The notes under the pieces: generated by a model
Databases searched by the model: none
The model's input: only the letters and a program-made list of their open reading frames with translations
Told to the model about the DNA's origin: nothing
DNA from: Microbacterium sp. NC79
GTDB lineage: Bacteria; Actinomycetota; Actinomycetes; Actinomycetales; Microbacteriaceae
Length of the DNA stretch: 64,000 nucleotides
Direction of reading: 5' to 3'
NCBI RefSeq assembly: GCF_019061125.1
Contig: NZ_JAHQYI010000001.1
Location: 1,054,001-1,118,000 of the forward strand
Translations under genes and position numbers: made by a program
Shown: in pieces, positions 54,605 to 61,935 of the stretch
Position numbering within the stretch: position 1 is the first letter of the stretch
Layout of the letters: every line of letters starts with the position of its first letter

Positions 54605-54686
54605 CGCCCACCATCAGCAAATTGCTGTCGAGCAGATGGGTGCCCCGCAGCTGCATCATGTAACCCACAGTGCCACCGAACGACAC

Positions 54687-55577
54687 CTACGCGCGGCGCT
54701 GGGCTCCGCCCGGGTACTCGACAAAGTCGATTGGTGCAGCCGACCCGTCGCCGAGACGCTTTGCCATCACCGAAATGGCCTCCGCGTTGTTATCAACCAG
54801 CACGAAGCGGCGGCCCAGCTTCGCAGCAACGGCACCCACGGTTCCGCTGCCGGCAAAGAAGTCGAGCACCCAATCGCCCTGGTTGCTTGATGCCTGCACA
54901 ATGCGGCGCAGCACGCCCTCGGGCTTTTGCGTTGCGTAGCCGGTCTTTTCGCGACCGGTGGGGGAGACAATCGTGTGCCACCACACATCCGTCGGGAGCT
55001 TGCCGTTGGCGGCGTTCTCGGCGCTCACGAGCGTCGGCGCCATGTAGGGCTCGCGATCGACCTCAGCGCTGTTGAAGTGATAGCGCTTCGGATCTTTCAC
55101 GTACACCAGAATGTTGTCGTGCTTTGCCGGCCACTTCGACTTCGTGCGTGCGCCGTAGTCGTAGGCCCAAATGATCTCGTTGAGAAAGCAATCCCGACCG
55201 AAGAGCGCGTCGAGCAACACCTTCGCGTAGTGCGATTCGCGGTAGTCGAGGTGCAGGTAGAGCGTTCCGGTCGGCGCCAGCAGTCGCCACGCCTCTTCGA
55301 GCCGCGGTTCGAGAAACGCCCAATAGTCCTCAAAATCGTCGTTGAATGTCGACACGGTCTTGCGCACGTTTGTGTACGACGATCCGCGAAATCCGACGCG
55401 GCTGCCGCCGGTGTGCCGCAAAGACGACACGTTCGTGCGGGTCTGCTTCTTGCCTGTGTTGAACGGCGGATCCAGGTAAATCAGCTGGAAGGACTCGTCT
55501 GGCAGCGTGCGAATCAGCTCGAGATTGTCGCCGTGAATCACGAGGTTGGGAGAGTTCTCGGTCCACACGCTAGTCAC
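54687..55577 (-). CDS. Orphan site-specific DNA methyltransferase (beta class, N6-adenine or N4-cytosine)
   Basis: 296 residues from the GTG at 55577. TAGAAT (55585-55590) lies 7 nt upstream, the same layout as cutC; an ATG three codons earlier overlaps the hexamer. Catalytic motif IV LIYLDPPFNTGKKQTR comes first (about 30-45) and the AdoMet motif I DFFAGSGTVGAVAAKLGRRF comes near the C-terminus, the order of beta-class enzymes. A target-recognition region lies between. DPPF is usual for N6-adenine enzymes. No restriction endonuclease or specificity subunit is adjacent, so it is likely solitary with a housekeeping or epigenetic role. Recognition site unknown. Confidence 0.9.
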   Translation of the reverse strand: MTSVWTENSPNLVIHGDNLELIRTLPDESFQLIYLDPPFNTGKKQTRTNVSSLRHTGGSRVGFRGSSYTNVRKTVSTFNDDFEDYWAFLEPRLEEAWRLLAPTGTLYLHLDYRESHYAKVLLDALFGRDCFLNEIIWAYDYGARTKSKWPAKHDNILVYVKDPKRYHFNSAEVDREPYMAPTLVSAENAANGKLPTDVWWHTIVSPTGREKTGYATQKPEGVLRRIVQASSNQGDWVLDFFAGSGTVGAVAAKLGRRFVLVDNNAEAISVMAKRLGDGSAAPIDFVEYPGGAQRRA

Positions 55578-55644
55578 CGAACCCATTCTACGGATGCCGG
55601 GACGTTGCCCGCCTGTGAGCGACGGGTATGAGTAGGGTGAGGGC

Positions 55645-56640
55645 ATGTCTGCGTTGAGGCCCGACGAAGAAGCCGAGCTTGGCCGCCTTGCTCGGCAACT
55701 CTTTGCCCGGGGGGCAGAACACGACGAGGCCGCCGCGGCACGCTACGCGCAGCTGGACAGCCGCCGGCGGGCAGCGGCTGGGGCGGTTGCGCCCTCAGTG
55801 GCGTCAGCCGGAGCGCACATGGCGACCACCACCGCTCCAGAAGCCGCGTCGGTATCGCGTGCCGTGGTTCCGGAACCATTTGCTGGCGCAGGTGGGCGGC
55901 TGACGGATCCGTCATCGATGCCACAGACGCGGCCAGGCCCGCACGCCGATGCGTCAAAGACAGCCGCATCGGGCGCTTTCGCACTGGTCGCGGAAGAGAC
56001 CTCGCGAGCCGATGAACAATACGCGGCGATCCCCGAGCTCGGTGAGCTGATGCGCGCAGAGCAGGTGGTTCCGCCTCGAGTGCGCGATGCGGTGGCGCCC
56101 AGTGCCGTGGTGGCGAGCGTATCTGACAAGCAACCTGCGCGCGCTCCGCAACAGCCGCGCTCCTATCGAAAACAGATCCTCTCCGCGGCTGTCGGATTCG
56201 CGTTGGCAGGGCTCGTCGTGGGTGTCGTGCATTTCGTGACCCAGCAACGGCCTCTCGTATCGGGCACGGCCGTGCCGATCACGTTGGAGCAGATGCCTGA
56301 GATGGGCGAGTACGCCGAGCAGGAGATTCGTACCTTGACTGCCGACGGTGGCACCATTCTGCAGGCAGAAGGGGTGCCCGACGTCTCGATGATTGTGGTG
56401 GAGCAGTCAAACGGCATGACGTGCGCGTATCTGTGGCCCAAAGAAGACGCAGTCAGCGAAGCGTTCGCACAGACGTGTGCAGAAGAATACGGCCCCATCG
56501 TGTGGGATTATCCGTTGGAGTTGCTCAGGGATATTCCCCGGCCACAGGCTTTCGCAGACCTGGAATTTCTTCGCATTATTGTGAAGGATCGCGAGTTCTC
56601 CGTGTGGAATGCCGCGCCGACCGAGCGGAGCCACTACTGA
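55645..56640 (+). CDS. Single-pass membrane protein with extracytoplasmic domain, function unknown
   Basis: 331 residues. The N-terminal cytoplasmic part (about 1-170) is Ala/Pro-rich and likely disordered, starting LRPDEEAELGRLARQLF. One membrane helix (SAAVGFALAGLVVGVVHFV, about 178-196). An outer domain contains SMIVVEQSNGMTCAYLWPKE and a second Cys (AQTCAEEYG). TAGGGT at 55633-55638 lies exactly 6 nt before the ATG (leaderless). The gene downstream overlaps it and encodes a smaller relative. Confidence 0.78.
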   Translation: MSALRPDEEAELGRLARQLFARGAEHDEAAAARYAQLDSRRRAAAGAVAPSVASAGAHMATTTAPEAASVSRAVVPEPFAGAGGRLTDPSSMPQTRPGPHADASKTAASGAFALVAEETSRADEQYAAIPELGELMRAEQVVPPRVRDAVAPSAVVASVSDKQPARAPQQPRSYRKQILSAAVGFALAGLVVGVVHFVTQQRPLVSGTAVPITLEQMPEMGEYAEQEIRTLTADGGTILQAEGVPDVSMIVVEQSNGMTCAYLWPKEDAVSEAFAQTCAEEYGPIVWDYPLELLRDIPRPQAFADLEFLRIIVKDREFSVWNAAPTERSHY

Positions 56641-57134
56641 TGCGCCGATGGATGCGAGAACGGGTCAGCCTCGTGTGGCTTGGTGTGGGGCTTGCCGCGG
56701 GCGCGCTGGCATTCGCCGTGCTGCTTCCCGCTGCCATCTCGGCGCTACAGCCGCATCCGGCCGCAACCTACGCCTCCCGCGAGCTCTCCCGCGACGAGCT
56801 GATGGAGTTTTTGCGTGATGACGGCGTCATGGCACCCGAGACCACCACGTCCTCAGCCCGCATCATTGAGGGTCCTGACGCTTCGATGTTGGTCATTTCC
56901 GATCCGGACTTCCTGCAGGATTGCCTGATGCGCGTCCAAGACCAGGGGTTGGACTACCTCGGGTGCGCGCGCACCGGGTGGCCGCTCGTCCTGACCGTTC
57001 CGGTGCGAAGCTTTACCGTCGAGGCCGACGTGGTCAAAGAGGTCGAAGACGCTGGTGCCAGGGGCCTCATGCTGATCTACCACGAGGGCGATCTCACGGT
57101 GTGGCCGACGGGTCCTGCGCCTGCTTCTCGATGA
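56640..57134 (+). CDS. Membrane-anchored protein related to the preceding gene product
   Basis: 164 residues. The ATG overlaps the previous stop (TGATG). N-terminal signal anchor (VSLVWLGVGLAAGALAFAVLLPA), then an outer domain with EGPDASMLVISDPDFLQDCLMRV, which parallels EGVPDVSMIVVEQSNGMTC in the protein upstream, and a second Cys (YLGCARTGW). The two look like tandem paralogues that act together. The 3' end overlaps the convergent kinase-like gene by 41 nt. Confidence 0.75.
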   Translation: MRRWMRERVSLVWLGVGLAAGALAFAVLLPAAISALQPHPAATYASRELSRDELMEFLRDDGVMAPETTTSSARIIEGPDASMLVISDPDFLQDCLMRVQDQGLDYLGCARTGWPLVLTVPVRSFTVEADVVKEVEDAGARGLMLIYHEGDLTVWPTGPAPASR

Positions 57135-58002
57135 GGATTTCGCCGATCGTTTCGGTCGCCAGGGCGGCATAGTCGGGGCGATCATCGCTGGCGACAGTGA
57201 GCGTCACCGCAATGGCCGCAGCCCAGCCGCGTGCGCGCACCCAGGTCGCGTCGTCGACGTGCGGCGATGCCCTGATGAACTCTTCGCGGCCGTCGGCGTC
57301 AAACACAATCCACGCCGCCGCCAGGTCATAAGCCGGGTCGCCAGCGGTCACGTCGCCAAAATCGACGAGCGCGACCAGGCGATCATTCCCGACCACGATA
57401 TTGCCTGGATGCAGATCGCCGTGCACCCACACCGGCACGTGCGGCCATGCCGGGGCAGCGAGAGCATCCGCCCACGCATGGGCAATCGCCGCCGGAAACG
57501 ATGCCGAGGCCATCCGCGCACGCATCGCCTGGTCGCGCGTTTGCAACGACTGCCCGCGCACCGGGTTAAGCGGCGCATCGTCGTCAGCAGGCACGTGCAG
57601 GAGCGCGAGTGCTTCGGCAAAGTGCGCAGCCCATGCTGTTCGAGCGGCGCGGGGCTGGTGCAGGGCGGCGGAACCAGCAAACCATGGAACCACAGACCAC
57701 GGTCGCGCAAATGGTTCCGACGCAGGCAAAGCCGCAAGTGGTTCCGGAACCTGCACGCCGGTTGGGCGCAGGAGCTTGGCGATGCGGGGCAACACCAACT
57801 GCTCATGGGAGATCAGGGGGACGGCGATTTCTCGACGCGGCAGTCGCACGGCGCGCGTGGTTCCGAGTCGCCACATTTCGTTGTCCCAGCCGGCGAAGGC
57901 GAGAGCCAGTGGGTCTTCGGCGCCATCGAGATTCGCGTTGCGCAACAGCGTGCGAACGAGATCTTCGGTGATGACGACGTCTGCGGCGGGGGAATCGGCC
58001 AT
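57094..58002 (-). CDS. Aminoglycoside phosphotransferase (APH)-family kinase-like protein
   Basis: 302 residues. Kinase-fold motifs: catalytic loop VWVHGDLHPGNIVV (HGDxHxxN), metal-binding VALVDFGDVTAGDPAYDLA, and N-lobe FAGWDNEMWRLGTTRAVRLPRR. The family includes antibiotic kinases but mostly phosphorylates small metabolites; nothing here indicates resistance. Its ATG overlaps the stop of the MBL gene upstream (TAATG). Confidence 0.88.
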   Translation of the reverse strand: MADSPAADVVITEDLVRTLLRNANLDGAEDPLALAFAGWDNEMWRLGTTRAVRLPRREIAVPLISHEQLVLPRIAKLLRPTGVQVPEPLAALPASEPFARPWSVVPWFAGSAALHQPRAARTAWAAHFAEALALLHVPADDDAPLNPVRGQSLQTRDQAMRARMASASFPAAIAHAWADALAAPAWPHVPVWVHGDLHPGNIVVGNDRLVALVDFGDVTAGDPAYDLAAAWIVFDADGREEFIRASPHVDDATWVRARGWAAAIAVTLTVASDDRPDYAALATETIGEILIEKQAQDPSATP

Positions 58003-58640
58003 TACAGGTCGATGGCTTCGCCAGGTGCGAGCGGCAGATAGTGGCCGCCGCCCTGCTGGGTCGCCCAATCAAGCCGGTCGTGGTGCATGCCTCGGCCGAT
58101 GTCGGAGAGCGTCATGTCGTGCGTGCCGAAGCAATATTGCGGTGTGACATCAAGGACGAAGTCCATGGCGTCGCCGATCTTGAGCCACGGTGCGCCGAGC
58201 GGGGCAGCCAACACCATGACATCGCGATCGCCTGGCAACGCATACGAATCACCCGGGTAGTAAAACTGGTCGTTGACGAACACGCCGACGTTGCCGATCG
58301 TTGGAATCGACTCGTGAATCACCGCGTGCGTGCCGCCGAAGAACTCGAGTGTGAAGTCGCCGTGCGTGATGGTGTCGCCAGGGGAGACGGCAATCACGTT
58401 GACGCCAGGCACCGTGGTGGCAACGGCAGATGGTCCGTAGATCGGAACATCGGGATTGCTCTCGCTGATGCGCTGCAGGTTTGCAGGGGAACAGTGGTCG
58501 GGGTGCACATGCGTGACCACCACGGCGGCGATGTTCGTGAAGTCGGTGAAGGAGGTGAGGAACCCGCCAGGGTCGATCACCAGCCGAGATGAACCCTCAT
58601 CAATCGTGACGGTGGCGTGCTCGTATTTGGTGATGCGCAT
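58002..58640 (-). CDS. Metallo-beta-lactamase-fold hydrolase
   Basis: 212 residues beginning MRITKYEHATVTIDEG. Metal motif VVVTHVHPDHCSPANL, later ligand residues in GGTHAVIHESIP, YYPGDSYALPGD (bridging Asp region) and CFGTHDMTLSD. A general MBL hydrolase of the type often annotated Zn-dependent hydrolase. TTTGAT, 6 nt upstream, is a weak -10. Earlier in-frame starts (58661, 58697) have no support. Translationally coupled to the kinase-like gene. Confidence 0.87.
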   Translation of the reverse strand: MRITKYEHATVTIDEGSSRLVIDPGGFLTSFTDFTNIAAVVVTHVHPDHCSPANLQRISESNPDVPIYGPSAVATTVPGVNVIAVSPGDTITHGDFTLEFFGGTHAVIHESIPTIGNVGVFVNDQFYYPGDSYALPGDRDVMVLAAPLGAPWLKIGDAMDFVLDVTPQYCFGTHDMTLSDIGRGMHHDRLDWATQQGGGHYLPLAPGEAIDL

Positions 58641-58797
58641 ATATCGATCAAACCCCGTCATTGCGCGGGAGGCAAGCGCCCGACACGCGCGGCGCACGTA
58701 AAATCAGAGGTCGATTTTGTGCGACTGTGGCAACCATGCCATACTCGTATAGTTGTCGCGAGACGGAAGGCCGAAAAAGCCTCGAAATCTCACATAC

Positions 58798-58870
58798 GGC
58801 CCCATCGTATAGCGGCCTAGTACGCCGCCCTCTCACGGCGGTAACGCGGGTTCGAATCCCGCTGGGGTCA
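58798..58870 (+). tRNA. tRNA-Glu (anticodon CTC)
   Basis: Acceptor stem GGCCCCA pairs with TGGGGTC. The anticodon loop CCTCTCA gives CTC; T-arm GCGGGTTCGAATCCCGC. CCA not encoded. A TATAGT -10 candidate lies about 45 nt upstream. Confidence 0.96.
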
Positions 58871-58877
58871 CAACACC

Positions 58878-58907
58878 AAAAACCCTCGACTTTAGTCGGG
58901 GGTTTTT
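58878..58907 (+). terminator. Terminator after tRNA-Glu
   Basis: Stem AAAAACCCTCGAC / GTCGGGGGTTTTT with loop TTTA; the T-run is inside the stem end. Confidence 0.92.
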
Positions 58908-58908
58908 G

Positions 58909-59359
58909 CGTTGCCTGGGGACGGTTGTACGGCTTCGGCTTATGGGCCGAAACGTCGGCTTGTCGGCAGAAACGTCGGCTTGTCGGCAGAACGTGTGGAT
59001 TGGCTCGGCCGTGTTGTCCGACATCTCGACCCGGGCGTTCCGCGTTCCAAATCAGCCGGGCGCAAAACCGCGCTGTGCGCGAGCCTTCCCAGTTAGGCTT
59101 GAGCCTCCGCAGTTGTGCATGAACATTCCCTGTTCTGCACGACCGAAACAGTCTTCAGGCCCGACACGCCGCGTTTTTGCCCCGATCGAGAACGTCGCTC
59201 AGGCATAACTGGAATCACTCAGGCATAACTGGAATCGCTCGGGCATAACTGGAATCACTCGGGCAAAGCTGGAATCGGGAGTGGCAGGAGAGATTGGCCG
59301 TGTATGTCTGGAGGCAGTCGCCGAAACCGCACTAGTCACGTCTGGAAGCGCGGTGGGGA
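58909..59359. repeat. Gene-free stretch with several decayed 20-bp tandem arrays
   Basis: No credible gene in 451 bp. Array A: two exact copies of AACGTCGGCTTGTCGGCAGA (58951-58970, 58971-58990) preceded by a diverged copy at 58931-58950. Array B: units at 59081-59100, 59101-59120, 59121-59140 and a weaker one to 59160, sharing the form GAnCnTCCnnAGTTnTGCAT. Array C: four units at 59201-59280 of form CRGGCATAACTGGAATCRCT, nearly identical. B and C share the same 20-bp register. Unit sequences differ between arrays. Confidence 0.85.
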
Positions 59360-59764
59360 TTAGCCAGCGTAAGGTTCGGCGTGTACGCGTACGGTGTCGG
59401 CGGAGCGGAGGAGCTTCGACACCGGACAGCGCGCGTGAGCGGCCGCGAGGACTCGCTCCGTTTCTGCAACATCGGCGCCCTCAACCGACAGATAGGCGTC
59501 GACCTCAAACACGTAACCCACGTCGGGCAAGAGATCGTGCAGCTCCGCAGTGACCCGCACGGCGGTGCGCGTCGCTCGTTCCACGATGACCTGCGCAGTT
59601 GAGTTCAGGCACGTGGCCCAGGCCAACGCCAGCAGCTGTTCGGGGTTGGTCGTTGCGGCATCAAAGTCCGATGCGAGCGGCGATGAAATGGCAACTTCCA
59701 TCCCACCCAGGATGCGGCTCGTGTCACCGTCGTTACGTGCTTCTGTCGCATACCTCATCGCCAT
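59360..59764 (-). CDS. OsmC-family protein
   Basis: 134 residues. OsmC/Ohr fold with two redox cysteines: LLALAWATCLNSTAQV and AAAHARCPVSKLLR. Strands VRVTAELHDLL and YVFEVDAYLSVEG are typical. Such proteins detoxify organic hydroperoxides. TAGGCT at 59771-59776 lies exactly 6 nt before the first ATG (leaderless). Confidence 0.88.
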   Translation of the reverse strand: MAMRYATEARNDGDTSRILGGMEVAISSPLASDFDAATTNPEQLLALAWATCLNSTAQVIVERATRTAVRVTAELHDLLPDVGYVFEVDAYLSVEGADVAETERVLAAAHARCPVSKLLRSADTVRVHAEPYAG

Positions 59765-59781
59765 ACCGTCAGCCTACGCGC

Positions 59782-59900
59782 GAGACGGAACCACACCGCC
59801 TGCGGACGCGAGACCGAACCATGTAATCGCGTGAGACGGAACCACCGCGCCGACTCTAGACAGAACCACCAGCGTCGACTCGAGGCGGAACCACCAGCGC
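59782..59900. repeat. Degenerate repeats of GAGACGGAACCACC
   Basis: Five copies of a core GAACCA, at 59788, 59816, 59839, 59863 and 59888, each in a context like GAGACGGAACCAC or GAGGCGGAACCACCAGCG, spaced 28, 23, 24 and 25 bp. They fill the gap between the OsmC and DUF4349 genes. Confidence 0.75.
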
Positions 59901-59924
59901 CGGGGCGACAGCGCCAACAGAAGG

Positions 59925-59996
59925 GGCCCTCTCGGAGCGAGATTCCGAGAGGGCCGGTGGAATGGGGTTCGCACTGGTCCCGGCAGCGCGAACCCC
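59925..59996 (-). terminator. Tandem hairpins after the sigma factor operon
   Basis: Two stable stems just past the DUF4349 stop: GGGGTTCGC / GCGAACCCC (59964-59972, 59988-59996) and GGCCCTCTCGGA / TCCGAGAGGGCC (59925-59936, 59944-59955). T-runs are poor on the minus strand, so efficiency is uncertain. Confidence 0.6.
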
Positions 59997-60001
59997 GGTC
60001 T

Positions 60002-61132
60002 TTATTCGTTGTCGGCGCCGACCGGCGTCTGTGACGCACGAGCCTTCGAACGGCTCGAACGACGCGCCCGAACGACGAGCCAGATCACGAGGCCGATGAC
60101 TCCGAGAACGGCAAGCCAGGGGAGTGCGAAGCCGAGGGCTATGATGATGCCGTTGAAGGCAGCGACGAGGCCGTTCCAGCCGGCGAGCAGGCCGTCGCCG
60201 AAACCATTCGGGTCGGCGTCAACCGGGGCACTTTCTGCGCGAAGGTCAACCGAGATCGTCGACATTGCAACCTGATCGGTCAGCGAGTCCAGTTGCTGCT
60301 GGAGTGACTCCAGCTCGGCCTGACGCTGGCTGAGGGCAGCCTCGGCGGTGATCAAGTCACCTACAGACCCTGACTGCTTCATCAGCTCTTCCAGCCGAGC
60401 AACGCTGGCCTCAAGCGACGACACGCGCGCCTTTAAATCAACGCTCTGCTGCGTCACGTCATATCGGTCAATCGTCGTCGCAGTGACCGTGCCGATCGCC
60501 TCCAGCTGAGTCAACGCGTCGTTGACCGATGCTTCCGGAATCCGCACCGTGATCCACCCATATGTCGGCGTCGTTGGCGCCGAGGCCTTCGCCGGGTCGA
60601 ACTCATACCCGTAGCCATTCGAACCGACGTTTTGCGACGCGACATAACCGCTCAGAGCCGTCGTCACCGTTGTCACATCAGCGACAGCCTTCTCAATATC
60701 GGCAACGGTGAGCGAAATGCTCGCGCTCGTAATGACCTGCGGTTCGATCGCGGTCGATGCCGTCTTGCCGATACCGGTGTCGGTGGCGTACGCGGCGGAG
60801 CCGTCGCCCATTTCGGCGGTCGCAGCTTCCGGCATCGCGGAGTCGCGATCCGCCGCGCCGCCGGCCATGTCAGGAACGCCGCTGACCGCGGAATCGCTCG
60901 TGCTGGTTCCGCCGACATTCAAGAGAGACGGAACCAGGGCGGCGCCTGCCACAACAACGGTTGCGGCAGCTGCCGACCACAGGATCGTGCGCGAACGCTT
61001 GCGCTTGCCGCGAGCGACAGATGCCGTGCGCTCTTCGCTAATGCGCTGAAAGACACCGTCTTCCATGCGAGCGATCGCGTCGTTGCTGAGTTCTGGGAGA
61101 ACGATAGGGGTTCGGGTCGCTTCCTTGTTCAT
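60002..61132 (-). CDS. DUF4349 membrane protein with anti-sigma-like N-terminus
   Basis: 376 residues. The cytoplasmic N-terminus (1-48, LSNDAIARMEDGVFQRISEE, then RGKRKRSR) resembles short anti-sigma segments. One membrane helix lies at about 49-70. The outer part has the DUF4349 domain: ITSASISLTVADIEKAVADV, GYVASQNVGSN, TPTYGWITVRIPEASVNDAL. A coiled coil at about 230-290 (SSLEASVARLEELMKQSG, RQAELESLQQQLDSL) is followed by a C-terminal membrane helix (LPWLAVLGVIGLVIWLVV) and a basic tail. Overlaps the sigma factor gene (ATGA), which argues that it controls that factor. Confidence 0.87.
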   Translation of the reverse strand: MNKEATRTPIVLPELSNDAIARMEDGVFQRISEERTASVARGKRKRSRTILWSAAAATVVVAGAALVPSLLNVGGTSTSDSAVSGVPDMAGGAADRDSAMPEAATAEMGDGSAAYATDTGIGKTASTAIEPQVITSASISLTVADIEKAVADVTTVTTALSGYVASQNVGSNGYGYEFDPAKASAPTTPTYGWITVRIPEASVNDALTQLEAIGTVTATTIDRYDVTQQSVDLKARVSSLEASVARLEELMKQSGSVGDLITAEAALSQRQAELESLQQQLDSLTDQVAMSTISVDLRAESAPVDADPNGFGDGLLAGWNGLVAAFNGIIIALGFALPWLAVLGVIGLVIWLVVRARRSSRSKARASQTPVGADNE

Positions 61133-61686
61133 GAGATTTCCGATTCACTTACAGCTGTCCGCAGGCGTGTGCGTATGCGGGAGAGGCGATTGCGGACGGT
61201 TCCTGATGTCACCTTGAGCTCCTCAGCGGCTGCGGCGTATGCGTAGCCTTCGGTCGCGCAGAGCCGGAAGATTTCTCGATCCAGTTCGGTCAGGATGGCA
61301 AGCTCTTTCAGGATCGTTTCGGCGTAGTCCCGGCTAATGACCTGGTCTTCGACGTTGATCGTTGACGGAGTCATTTCATCCGCTTCACCGCTGCGGTGGG
61401 CTTGTTCACGCCGGCGCGAACGCAGGCGGTTTGACGCTTGATAGCGGCAAATGGTCGCAAGCCACGGCAACAGTGAGTCTCCTTCCAACACGAACCCTGG
61501 GAGCTTCTTCCAGGCAACGACGAACGTTTCTTGGGCAATGTCTTCGGCATCGGCAACGTTCTTCAATAGACCGTGCGCGATCCAGTAGACCGGCCGCACA
61601 TGGCGCTGGTACAGCTCGCGGAAGGCGTATTCGCCTCCGCTTGCGGCCCGGGCGACCAGGTCGGCGTCTGTCGTTGTGGTGTCCAC
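61129..61686 (-). CDS. ECF-type RNA polymerase sigma factor
   Basis: 185 residues from the GTG at 61686, which has AAGGAAAAGCT upstream; an ATG 11 codons earlier lacks a site. Region 2: ADLVARAASGGEYAFRELYQ, DAEDIAQETFVVAWKKLPGF, WLATICRYQASNRLRSRRRE. Region 4: ELAILTELDREIFRLCATEGYAYAAAAEELKVTSGTVRNRLSRIRTRLR. Region 3 is absent, as in ECF factors. Co-translated with a membrane DUF4349 protein that probably restrains it. Confidence 0.92.
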   Translation of the reverse strand: MDTTTTDADLVARAASGGEYAFRELYQRHVRPVYWIAHGLLKNVADAEDIAQETFVVAWKKLPGFVLEGDSLLPWLATICRYQASNRLRSRRREQAHRSGEADEMTPSTINVEDQVISRDYAETILKELAILTELDREIFRLCATEGYAYAAAAEELKVTSGTVRNRLSRIRTRLRTAVSESEIS

Positions 61687-61814
61687 AGCTTTTCCTTGTC
61701 TCGCGGAGCTGTCTCTCACTATCTGGTGTGCGCTCTGAAGCGATCGTCTCAGAAACTTTTCGGTCGTTGTGTACGACGCGTGCAGAGTTCCCAGGCCCAG
61801 AGGCGGTAGTCTTG

Positions 61815-61910
61815 TCGAGCGAAGGGGAGTATCCCATCAATGCACATTCGTCATCACGAGCATCGCTCCGGGTGTGCGCCGCGTCACGCGGGGGAGAGAC
61901 TTTCGATCCC
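61815..61910 (+). ncRNA. Probable yybP-ykoY (manganese) riboswitch upstream of terC
   Basis: The leader has the conserved box AAGGGGAGTA (61822-61831) and ends with GAGACTTTCG (61897-61906). CGAAGG and CTTTCG would close the P1 stem (one G-U). A GC-rich middle with hairpin potential (CTCCGGGTGTGCGCCGCGTCACGCGGGGGAG) fits the second arm. The class binds Mn2+ and is known to precede TerC/Alx-family and MntP genes. Ends about 30 nt before the ATG. Confidence 0.6.
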
Positions 61911-61935
61911 TTGACGTATCTTCCGGAAGGCATTC

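Noticed and set aside
57094..58002. Aminoglycoside resistance gene
   Set aside because: Only the general APH kinase fold is visible. The family is broad, and the partner is an MBL hydrolase of general type.
58931..59280. CRISPR array
   Set aside because: Units are directly tandem, 20 bp, with no unique spacers and no cas genes.
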